NCBI GenBank assembly: GCA_007118655.1
Contig: SKRE01000168.1
Span: 1-38,959, forward strand
Direction of reading: 5' to 3'
Length of the DNA stretch: 38,959 bases
From: Clostridiales bacterium
GTDB lineage: Bacteria; Bacillota; Clostridia; Peptostreptococcales; T1SED10-28
Shown: positions 18,170-26,226 of the stretch, piece by piece
Position numbering within the stretch: position 1 is the stretch's first letter
How the letters are laid out: the number at the start of each line of letters is the position of its first letter
Made by a program: the position numbers and the translations under genes
The notes under the pieces: model-generated
Told to the model about the DNA's origin: nothing
Seen by the model: the letters and a program-made list of their open reading frames with translations, nothing else
Database searches by the model: none

Positions 18170-19027
18170 ATGAAAATCAAATTAATGGATGAAAAACTCT
18201 ATAAATATTTAATTAATGAAAAAGAGGAATCCTGCCGAGTGCATTCCGTTTTTATCCATGCCTGCAATCTGTTTACGTCCCGAGGGCTATGGCTGACCTT
18301 GGTTTCCGAAAATCGATGGCTGCCCCCGAATGGTGTGAAATTGAATCACAACAAGGATCTTAGAGAGTGTTTCCCCCAAGGAGAGCACATTCGGTTTTCC
18401 ATAATAGACCAAAAGATAAAGCTGCTGGATCTGAAGTTGTCTACCAGTAATAAAAAGAAAAAAGAAACCCGGGAAAACAAACGGGTAAAGCTGGAATACA
18501 TGAAAACCTATCTTGCGTTGGAAGGCAAGGGGGAGGCTGTTGGAAAAGCTGTGCTGCCCGGGAATATTCAAGCATCCTTTCGATGCCTGGAGAGGGCTTT
18601 GGAAGAAAACAGCTTGGGCAAAATACAAACCGCAGCTCGAGGTCTGATCGGATTCGGAAGCGGACTGACCCCCTCGATGGATGACTATTTGACAGGAAGA
18701 ATCCTGATGTGGAAAGCTTGGATGATGCATTGCTCTGCTCCTATGGAGGAGGATTATTCCAAGGTGATTGAAGAAGCGGCCCGGGGAAGGACCACAATCC
18801 CCAGTGAATGGATGATCCGCTTTGCCGGGGAAGGCCGCTGCTCCGAAGAAATTCTTCATTTTTTACATACGTTTTTCAGGAAATCTACCGGCGCTGCATT
18901 TGATGAGGCCTTTAGGGAAGTGCTGAAAATCGGCAGTACTTCCGGGGAAGATCTGATATACGGCATGTGCAGTGAAGGCTCGCGGTTACTAAAGAGATAT
19001 GAAGGAGGAAGCAGTGAATGGGATTAA
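18170..19027 (+). CDS. allH: DUF2877 protein (YlbF/AllH-like)
   Basis: LIGFGSGLTPSMDDYLTGRILMW motif characteristic of DUF2877; overlaps fdrA-like gene start. Confidence 0.82.
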   Translation: MKIKLMDEKLYKYLINEKEESCRVHSVFIHACNLFTSRGLWLTLVSENRWLPPNGVKLNHNKDLRECFPQGEHIRFSIIDQKIKLLDLKLSTSNKKKKETRENKRVKLEYMKTYLALEGKGEAVGKAVLPGNIQASFRCLERALEENSLGKIQTAARGLIGFGSGLTPSMDDYLTGRILMWKAWMMHCSAPMEEDYSKVIEEAARGRTTIPSEWMIRFAGEGRCSEEILHFLHTFFRKSTGAAFDEAFREVLKIGSTSGEDLIYGMCSEGSRLLKRYEGGSSEWD

Positions 19028-20574
19028 AATCGTACATTAAAAAAAATGCCTACTATGATTCCGTAGTATTGATGCAGGTGACAAAGGAATTGAAAAAGTC
19101 CGAAGACATCAAGGAAGTTATTGTGGGGATGGGAACCCCCTTGAATAAGGAACTTGCAGAGAATTTAGGATTATTGACTGAAGATGTGAAAGCGACCACT
19201 CAAAATGATTTCTTCGTCAGTCTTGAGGGCGAAGACACCGTAGATATGGATCAAGTATTAACCAGAATTACCGCGTTGTTAAATAAGAAAAAAACCTCGG
19301 GGGATCAAGACTATCGTCCCGCAACCTTAAAATCAGCATTGAAAGTAATGCCCGAGGCGAATCTTGCATTGTTTTCCATTCCGGGAGAGTATGCCTATGA
19401 CGAAGTAAAAAAAGCCCTGGATGAAGGGCTCCATGTCATGCTTTTTAGTGACAACGTAACGATGGATGAAGAAAAGAAACTGAAAGATTATGCGAAGGAA
19501 AAAGGATTACTAATGATGGGTCCCGACTGCGGAACCGCTATTATCAATCATACCCCTTTGGCTTTTGCAAATGTCATAAAACCGGGAAATATCGGGATTG
19601 TGGGAGCTTCGGGAACCGGAACCCAGGAAGTATCGGTTTTGATTGACAAATTCGGCGGCGGAATTTCTCAAGTAATCGGCACGGGCGGAAGAGACCTTAA
19701 AGAACCGATCGGCGGAACCATGATGCTGATGGGCATAGATGCGTTGGAGGACGACGAGAAAACCGAAGTAATTGTGTTAATCTCCAAGCCTCCCCACGAG
19801 TCCATAGCAAAGAAGATTTTGGAACGGGTCAAAAAATGCAAAAAAACCGTAGTGGTGGATTTCATCGGAGGAGACACTAAAATGATTGAATCCTATGGTG
19901 CCCACCCCTGCATAAGCTTAGAAGATGCAGCGCAAAAGGCCGTTGCGGTAGCCAAGGGTGATACGCCGAAAGACTTTACGGGATTTACTATGGATGAAGG
20001 CGCCGTTGATGAAATGGTTGAAAAGGAAGTTCAACAGTACAGCAGCAACCAAAAATACCTACGGGGTTTATATACGGGAGGAACCTTAGCCGACGAGGCC
20101 ATGATGATATTAAGCGAAAGCATGGAAGCTCTGTATTCCAACAAACCGAAATCCCCGGAGTTTAAACTGGCGGATGTGTTTAAAAGCAGGGAAAACACCG
20201 TGGTTGATTTGGGAGAAGACGAATTTACTGTGGGAAAGCCCCACCCGATGATCGATCCCTCGGCTCGAGGGGAACGGATGAAACAGGAGGGCAGGGATGA
20301 AAATGTGGCTCTAGTGCTGATGGACATGGTGCTGGGATATGGTTCTCATCAAGATCCTGCGGGAGAAATGATTGAATCCATTAAAGAAGCGAAAGCGACC
20401 ATGGCTTCCAATGGAGGGCACCTAACTGTGGTGGCCTCGGTATGCGGCACAGAAGGGGATCCTCAGGATCTTGAAGCTACAGAACAAAAGCTAAAGGACA
20501 TAGGAGTTATACTGATGCCGTCAAATGCACAAGCGGTAAAGTTTGTTGATAAAATCATGAAGCGAATTTCCTAA
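19018..20574 (+). CDS. fdrA: FdrA-like acyl-CoA-synthetase-type protein (AllF-like)
   Basis: GIVGASGTGTQEVSVLIDKFGGGISQVIGTGGRDLKEPIGGTMMLMGIDAL, LLMMGPDCGTAIINHTPLAFANV, VLLDMVLGYG-like region. Confidence 0.9.
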   Translation: MGLKSYIKKNAYYDSVVLMQVTKELKKSEDIKEVIVGMGTPLNKELAENLGLLTEDVKATTQNDFFVSLEGEDTVDMDQVLTRITALLNKKKTSGDQDYRPATLKSALKVMPEANLALFSIPGEYAYDEVKKALDEGLHVMLFSDNVTMDEEKKLKDYAKEKGLLMMGPDCGTAIINHTPLAFANVIKPGNIGIVGASGTGTQEVSVLIDKFGGGISQVIGTGGRDLKEPIGGTMMLMGIDALEDDEKTEVIVLISKPPHESIAKKILERVKKCKKTVVVDFIGGDTKMIESYGAHPCISLEDAAQKAVAVAKGDTPKDFTGFTMDEGAVDEMVEKEVQQYSSNQKYLRGLYTGGTLADEAMMILSESMEALYSNKPKSPEFKLADVFKSRENTVVDLGEDEFTVGKPHPMIDPSARGERMKQEGRDENVALVLMDMVLGYGSHQDPAGEMIESIKEAKATMASNGGHLTVVASVCGTEGDPQDLEATEQKLKDIGVILMPSNAQAVKFVDKIMKRIS

Positions 20575-20585
20575 GGAGGATGAAT

Positions 20586-20756
20586 ATGTCTAAGATCAAT
20601 GAATTGTTTGACAGTGAACTGCGGGTTATAAATTTAGGGTTGGAATCCTTCTCGGAAGAATTAAAACTGCAAAAAAAAGAGGTTGTTCATGTGGAATGGC
20701 GGCCGGTTGCAGGGGGCAATAAAAAACTGAGAAATATTTTAAACCAACTGGGATAG
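20586..20756 (+). CDS. Small protein resembling the FdrA C-terminal segment (56 aa)
   Basis: Not in ORF track. MSKINELFDSELRVINLGLESFSEELKLQKKEVVHVEWRPVAGGNKKLRNILNQLG*; RBS aaggagga; lies between fdrA and DUF1116 genes. Confidence 0.85.
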   Translation: MSKINELFDSELRVINLGLESFSEELKLQKKEVVHVEWRPVAGGNKKLRNILNQLG

Positions 20757-20792
20757 AGTAACGCTGAAAACTACAAGAATGGAGGGAGTCAT

Positions 20793-22046
20793 TTGCTAAA
20801 AGAAAAAATAGAACAAGCCAATCAAGAGGCAATGGAGAAATTGTTAAAAGCACAGCCAACCCTGGTCGGTTTAGGGACTGCTGGAAAAGACATTCCGGAT
20901 ATGAATAAAAAAACAATTCTCCATGCAGGTCCCCCGGTGAAGTGGGAAAAGATGAGCGGCCCCCTAAAAGGAGCAATCATTGGAGGACTGATTTATGAAG
21001 GCCTTGCAGAAAATGCAGAGGAAGCAGTGAAATTAGCGGAGTCCGGAGAGATTACCTTTGATTCATGTCATCATCACAGCGCCGTAGGTCCTATGGCAGG
21101 CGTCGTGACCGCGTCCATGCCTGTATGGATTGTGGAGAATACCGCCTTCGGCAATAAAGCTTACTGCACATTGAACGAAGGATTAGGAAAGGTGCTGCGC
21201 TACGGTGCTTACAGCGATGAAGTAATCGATCGTCTGAATTGGATTGAAAAAACACTAGCCCCAGTATTGGAAGAAACTATAGCACTTTCTGGGCCGATCG
21301 ATCTGCAGACCATGATAGCTCAAGTGATTCAAATGGGAGACGAAGGACATAATCGGAATAAGGCGGGAACCTCCTTGTTGATTCGGGAACTGGCCCCCTT
21401 CCTGGTGCAAACATCCTTTGATAATCAAGAGAAAAGCGATGTGTTAAGATTTATTCATGGGAATGACCATTTTTTCCTAAATCTGACCATGCCCGCATTT
21501 AAATCTTCCTTGGATCCCTTAGAAGGTATTCCATACTCTACCTTAGTCTATACCATGGCTCGAAACGGTACGGAATTCGGTATTCGCATTGCGGGTCTTG
21601 GGAACCGGTGGTTTACTGCCCCGGCGGAAGTTATTGACGGTCTGTTCTTTCCCGGCTATACAAAAGAAGACGCCAACCCGGATATCGGAGACAGCGTGAT
21701 CTGCGAAACCGCAGGCGCCGGAGGCTTTGCTATGGCAGCAGCCATTCCCATTGTACAGTTCGTTGGAGGAACCCCTCAGGATGCAATGAACTTTACCAAG
21801 AGCATGTATGAAATCACCCAAGGGGAAAATACCAGTTTTAAAGTTCCGGTGTTGGATTTCAAGGGAACCCCTACGGGCATTGATATTCGAAAAGTTGTTG
21901 AAACAGGCATTTTGCCGATCATCAATACGGGAATTGCTCACAAGGACGCTGGGGTAGGCCAGGTAGGAGCAGGACTCGTGCGGCCGCCGATGAAATGTTT
22001 TGAAGAGGCCTTGGAAGCTTTTGCAGAAAGCGTTGGAATATCATAA
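20793..22046 (+). CDS. allG: DUF1116 protein (YlbE/AllG-like)
   Basis: LLHAGPPVKWEKMSGPLKGAIIGGLIYEG-like N-terminus, CHHHSAVGPMAGVVTASMPVWIVEN, NRWFTAPAEVIDGLFFPGYTKEDANPDIGDS, INTGIAHKDAGVGQVGAGLVRPP; TTG start with ggaggg RBS. Confidence 0.92.
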   Translation: MLKEKIEQANQEAMEKLLKAQPTLVGLGTAGKDIPDMNKKTILHAGPPVKWEKMSGPLKGAIIGGLIYEGLAENAEEAVKLAESGEITFDSCHHHSAVGPMAGVVTASMPVWIVENTAFGNKAYCTLNEGLGKVLRYGAYSDEVIDRLNWIEKTLAPVLEETIALSGPIDLQTMIAQVIQMGDEGHNRNKAGTSLLIRELAPFLVQTSFDNQEKSDVLRFIHGNDHFFLNLTMPAFKSSLDPLEGIPYSTLVYTMARNGTEFGIRIAGLGNRWFTAPAEVIDGLFFPGYTKEDANPDIGDSVICETAGAGGFAMAAAIPIVQFVGGTPQDAMNFTKSMYEITQGENTSFKVPVLDFKGTPTGIDIRKVVETGILPIINTGIAHKDAGVGQVGAGLVRPPMKCFEEALEAFAESVGIS

Positions 22047-22050
22047 ATTG

Positions 22051-22079
22051 TTTACACTATACCCTTGCGGGTATATAAT
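22051..22079 (+). promoter_or_regulatory. Sigma-A-type promoter with an internal palindrome
   Basis: TTTACA - 17 nt - TATAAT; spacer and -10 contain TATACCC-ttgc-GGGTATA (22058-22075). Confidence 0.65.
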
Positions 22080-22105
22080 ATAAAAATCTCAAGGAGGAAT
22101 TACAC

Positions 22106-22906
22106 ATGAATATTTTAGATCTATGGAAAAACGTAAAAGCTTATGACTTAACTCAAAACGTCGGTGTTCAAACACCGCCATGGCCAACCTATGAGCCATT
22201 ACAAGTAAAGTTTTTTAAACGGTTATCACCCAACGGTGCCAACGGACAGTTAATTACTACGTCCAACCATGTGGGTACCCACTTAGACGGACCGCTTCAC
22301 TTTGATACAGCAGGAGCAGACATTTCTTCATTATCAATGGACAAGTTAATGGGTCCTGCAGCCATCGTTGACCTTTCTGATATCTCGGAAGACTACGGTA
22401 TTTACACTCCTCAGGATATTATGGATCGGGTAGAAGTGAAAAAAGGAGATATTCTGATTATCAATACCGGTTACCATAAATATGGTTGGGATCAACCGGA
22501 AGCTGACGAACGACGATATATGCTGCGACATCCCGGACCGTCTATGGATTTTGTAGACTGGGTAAAAGAAATGGAAATCAAGTGGATCGGCGTTGACTGC
22601 GGATCTGCAGACCATCCTTTCAATACGAAGATCCGTGACTGGGAACCAGGAGAAGCAAAACTTGCGGATGAGTACCTGAAAGAAAAATACGGCAAAGGCC
22701 TGGAAGAAATTTATAGCTGGCCGGATACTTACCAAGCCATGCATGTTCATGTATTCCCGAAACCACATGTTATCATTCATGCAGAAAATCTTGGCGGAGA
22801 GCTTAACAAAATCTTAAACAGAAGAATGATTGTCGGTTGCTTCCCATGGAAGTTTGTCGGTGGAGAATCAGCTATGGCAAGAATCGTAGCATTTGACGCA
22901 GAATAA
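22106..22906 (+). CDS. Cyclase family protein (metal-dependent hydrolase, kynurenine formamidase/isatin hydrolase superfamily)
   Basis: NHVGTHLDGPLHFD matches the HxGTHxDxPxH motif; RBS aaggagga. Confidence 0.92.
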   Translation: MNILDLWKNVKAYDLTQNVGVQTPPWPTYEPLQVKFFKRLSPNGANGQLITTSNHVGTHLDGPLHFDTAGADISSLSMDKLMGPAAIVDLSDISEDYGIYTPQDIMDRVEVKKGDILIINTGYHKYGWDQPEADERRYMLRHPGPSMDFVDWVKEMEIKWIGVDCGSADHPFNTKIRDWEPGEAKLADEYLKEKYGKGLEEIYSWPDTYQAMHVHVFPKPHVIIHAENLGGELNKILNRRMIVGCFPWKFVGGESAMARIVAFDAE

Positions 22907-22938
22907 AAAGCCGGATCATTTAGAATAAAGTTGATAAT

Positions 22939-22961
22939 GCCCGCCTAAATTCTAGGCGGGC
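22939..22961 (+). terminator. Hairpin after cyclase gene, probable terminator
   Basis: gcccgccta / taggcgggc perfect stem; weak downstream T tract. Confidence 0.6.
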
Positions 22962-23056
22962 AAATTTCTATCCGAAAAAATTGCTGTTCGACTCTAGAGA
23001 TTGTTTGATCCGTAGGTACAGTATGACTAATACAGATGAAAACGAGGAGTGGTTAA

Positions 23057-24244
23057 ATGGAGTTTGCATTGGAGAATGTAAAAGTATTGGACTTAACCAG
23101 AGTATTGGCGGGACCCTACGCAACCATGATTTTAGGAGATTTGGGAGCGGATATTATAAAGGTGGAAATGCCTGGAACCGGCGATGATGCCAGGTCTTTC
23201 GGACCCTATGTCAATGAAGAAAGCGCTTACTTTATGAGTCTGAATCGAAATAAGCGAAGCATTACCTTAAACCTGAAGGAAGAAGAAGGCAAAACAATTC
23301 TTCGGGATATGATCAAAAAAGTGGATGTAGTAGTGGAAAACTTTCGACCGGGCACAATGGAGAAATTAGGTTTAGGCTATGAAGACTTAAAAAAAATAAA
23401 TCCTAAGATTGTGTATGCCGCTGCCTCGGGTTTCGGCCACACCGGCCCCTACAGCAAAAGAGCAGCCTATGATGCGGTTGTCCAGGCTATGGGGGGAATC
23501 ATGAGCATTACCGGTCAGGAAAACGGCAAGCCTACCCGGGTGGGAACTTCGGTTGGGGATATTAACGCCGGAATGTTTACGGCAATCGGTATACTTACAG
23601 CACTGTATCGAGTGAAAGAAACCGGTAAAGGACAAAAAGTTGACGTTGCCATGTTGGATTCTCAAGTAGCGATTTTAGAAAATGCCGTTGCTCGATATGT
23701 GGTAACGGGAGAAGTTCCCGGGCCTCAAGGAAATCGTCATCCCGCCATCGTTCCCTTCGAAACCTTCGAAACCCTGGGTGGAGAAATTATGATCGCCGCG
23801 GGAAACGATGCCCTGTGGGCAAAACTCTGTACCGCCATGGAGCTTAGGGAATTAATTGATGATCCGAAGTTTCGTACGAATCCTTTGAGAAATACAAACT
23901 ATAATACATTGAAGCCGATTCTGGAGGCAACAACCTTGAAAAAGTCAACGGAAGAATGGCAGGAGATTTTGGATCAGGCAGGGGTACCCAACGGTCCGAT
24001 CAATACTATTGATAAAGTCATTGAAGACCCTCAAGTGAAAGCGCGAGAAATGATTCTGGAGATGGACCACCCCACTGCCGGGAAGCTGAAAGTACCGGGA
24101 ATCCCAGTTAAACTTAGTGATACTCCGGGGAAAATCCGATGTGCAGCTCCCACCTTAGGACAACATACGGAGGAGATTTTAAAAGAATACCTAGGTTATA
24201 ACGATGATGAAATCGAGAACCTGCGTAAGACGAAAGTTCTTTAG
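23057..24244 (+). CDS. CaiB/BaiF class III CoA-transferase family protein
   Basis: VLDLTRVLAGPYATMILGDLGADIIKVEMPGTGDDAR, NRNKRSITLNLK, ENFRPGTMEKLGLGYE, GHTGPYSKRAAYDAVVQAMGG. Confidence 0.95.
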   Translation: MEFALENVKVLDLTRVLAGPYATMILGDLGADIIKVEMPGTGDDARSFGPYVNEESAYFMSLNRNKRSITLNLKEEEGKTILRDMIKKVDVVVENFRPGTMEKLGLGYEDLKKINPKIVYAAASGFGHTGPYSKRAAYDAVVQAMGGIMSITGQENGKPTRVGTSVGDINAGMFTAIGILTALYRVKETGKGQKVDVAMLDSQVAILENAVARYVVTGEVPGPQGNRHPAIVPFETFETLGGEIMIAAGNDALWAKLCTAMELRELIDDPKFRTNPLRNTNYNTLKPILEATTLKKSTEEWQEILDQAGVPNGPINTIDKVIEDPQVKAREMILEMDHPTAGKLKVPGIPVKLSDTPGKIRCAAPTLGQHTEEILKEYLGYNDDEIENLRKTKVL

Positions 24245-24268
24245 AAATAAAATAAGCTTAAGAAGAGA

Positions 24269-24303
24269 ATCGTCCCGGTCAGCAGAACTTGGACGATTTT
24301 TTT
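24269..24303 (+). terminator. Terminator after CoA-transferase
   Basis: atcgtcc...ggacgat stem followed by a T run. Confidence 0.75.
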
Positions 24304-24357
24304 AAAAAATTCTTAGAGTCTGTCCTTGAGAAAAAAAGAAGAAATGAGGCGGCATAA

Positions 24358-24603
24358 ATGTTTTGTAAATGTTTTAGTCCCGGAAAAAAGAAAAAAATAA
24401 CGAAAAAAATTCTATTGCATTTGGAGGGAAAAGCGATTGATATTGGGGAAGTTACCGTGGAAATCTGCGGAAGTTCACATTGCAGGGAGGGTTATATCAG
24501 CCCGGAGCGATGGAATGAAATTTACGAGACTGTAAAAAAAGAAGAGATTTATTTAAGTGAAGCGGCCTTAAGCCGTATCCTGTTTTCAAATTTTAGAGAT
24601 TGA
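24358..24603 (+). CDS. Small protein of unknown function (81 aa)
   Basis: MFCKCFSPGKKKKITKKILLHLEGKAIDIGEVTVEICGSSHCREGYISPERWNEIYETVKKEEIYLSEAALSRILFSNFRD; aggcgg RBS-like; stands alone between two terminator/promoter regions. Confidence 0.5.
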   Translation: MFCKCFSPGKKKKITKKILLHLEGKAIDIGEVTVEICGSSHCREGYISPERWNEIYETVKKEEIYLSEAALSRILFSNFRD

Positions 24604-24626
24604 GAGCTGCCAAGAAAATCCTGAAA

Positions 24627-24679
24627 AGTTTACAAGAAAAAGAGGGAAGATTGACATAATTTTGTAAACTAGTCATAAG
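24627..24679 (+). promoter_or_regulatory. Putative promoter with spaced inverted repeat upstream of second molybdohydroxylase operon
   Basis: AGTTTACAA (24627-24635) and TTGTAAACT (24662-24670) are reverse complements; TTGACA (24651-24656) -17 nt- CATAAG. Confidence 0.4.
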
Positions 24680-24828
24680 AGATTTTTTGTAAAATAATGA
24701 TAAAATATATACATTAGGAGTATTCAGAAAATTCTAAGGAATATTGCGTAAAATTATTATATAAATCGAATGAAAGGCCCCTGAAAAGTGTCGTCGGGAA
24801 GTTTAATTTAACTGAACGTATAAGGAGG

Positions 24829-25689
24829 TTGGCTATGTTAAGTAAGTTTGATTACGTAAAACCGAAAACAGTGGAAGAAGCCGTTGCTTTCCTGGAAAAT
24901 AATCCGGGTACCAGGGTGTTAGCCGGAGGAACGGATTTGATCGTTCTTCTGCGCCGCAATCTGTTGATCACCGATCATATTTTGGATATTAAAGGAATTG
25001 AAGGTCTCCATCGTTTGGACTATAAGGAGGGGAAAGGTCTTTATATCGGAGCGGCGGTCCTGGTCAATGAGATTTCTGAAGCTCCTATGATTCAGGATAA
25101 GTACCGCGCATTATCTCAGGCCGCGGGCAGCCTTGCCTCCCATCAGCTAAGAAATCGGGCGACCTTAGTCGGCAATATTTGCAATGCTTCTCCCGGAGCG
25201 GATCTTTCCACTCCGCTTCTGGTCTATAATGCCGTGGTTCACATTGAAGGACCGGAAGGGAAAAGAGAACTTGGCATTGAGGACTTTTTCACCGGGGTCA
25301 AAAAAACCGCTCTGAAAAAGGGAGAGATCGTAACGGGAGTATCATTACCCGATGTACAGGAAGGGGACAGCAGTTACTATAAAAAACAAGCCCGTGTGAA
25401 AGGTCATGACCTTGCCACCGTGGGTATTTCCATAAGAAGAACCTCGGAGCAGGAAACCCTGATGGGGATGGCAGCAATCGCTCCTACACCGATCCGACTT
25501 CGGGAATTAGAAAAGAAGTTGAAAAATCGGGATTTCAATGAAGAAACCGCTAACTGGCTGAAAGAAGAAATAAAGAATCATGTGAAGCCCATCTCCGATG
25601 TCAGGGCCTCGTTGGAATATCGTTTTCTTGTGTCCGGCGCCTTGGCAAAAAAGATCATGATGACATTGATGGAAGAGGGGGTTAAGTAA
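24829..25689 (+). CDS. Xanthine dehydrogenase family FAD-binding subunit (copy 2)
   Basis: VLAGGTDLIVLLRRNLL, SHQLRNRATLVGNICNASPGADLSTPLLVYNA; RBS aaggagg. Confidence 0.94.
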   Translation: MAMLSKFDYVKPKTVEEAVAFLENNPGTRVLAGGTDLIVLLRRNLLITDHILDIKGIEGLHRLDYKEGKGLYIGAAVLVNEISEAPMIQDKYRALSQAAGSLASHQLRNRATLVGNICNASPGADLSTPLLVYNAVVHIEGPEGKRELGIEDFFTGVKKTALKKGEIVTGVSLPDVQEGDSSYYKKQARVKGHDLATVGISIRRTSEQETLMGMAAIAPTPIRLRELEKKLKNRDFNEETANWLKEEIKNHVKPISDVRASLEYRFLVSGALAKKIMMTLMEEGVK

Positions 25690-26226
25690 ATGTGCAGCAC
25701 AGCGAAGAACAAAGGAAATTGTGTGGAATATACGGATTCCGGTTTGCCTAAAATAGCCATTGGATTTGAAGTGAACGGGGATCGTTTTGAAAAGCATGTA
25801 GATCCTACCATGACCTTGCTACAGCTTCTTCATAATGAGCTGAAACTCTTTGGTACCAAGGAAGGGTGCGGCGAAGGAGAATGTGGAGCCTGTTCCGTTA
25901 TTCTAAACGGGAAAGCGGTGAACTCCTGTCTGGTATTGGCTGCGGAAGCGGACGATGCAACGATCCTTACGGTGGAAGGCTTAGGTCAGGGGAATGAACT
26001 TTCTATTCTGCAACAGGAATTTATTAAATACGACGCCCTGCAATGCGGATTTTGTACTCCGGGGATGCTAATGTCCGCCCGTTCCCTCTTAGATCGACAG
26101 CCGAATCCCTCCGACGAAGAAATAAAAGAGGCCATCGCTGGGAATTTCTGCCGTTGTACAGGCTATGTTCCTATTATTGAGGCGATTCGTTCGGCAGCAA
26201 CACGGGAAAGGGAGGCGTTGATATAA
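25690..26226 (+). CDS. Xanthine dehydrogenase family [2Fe-2S] subunit (copy 2)
   Basis: CGEGECGACSVILNGKAVNSC and CGFCTPGMLMSARSLL...GNFCRCTGYVP. Confidence 0.95.
   Translation: MCSTAKNKGNCVEYTDSGLPKIAIGFEVNGDRFEKHVDPTMTLLQLLHNELKLFGTKEGCGEGECGACSVILNGKAVNSCLVLAAEADDATILTVEGLGQGNELSILQQEFIKYDALQCGFCTPGMLMSARSLLDRQPNPSDEEIKEAIAGNFCRCTGYVPIIEAIRSAATREREALI

Noticed and set aside
22981-23187. 68-aa ORF before the CoA-transferase
   Set aside because: Overlaps the CoA-transferase start in another frame with no family resemblance.
24680-24828. Possible Moco or other riboswitch before the second operon
   Set aside because: AT-rich leader without conserved aptamer motifs I can recognise; would need an Rfam covariance search.
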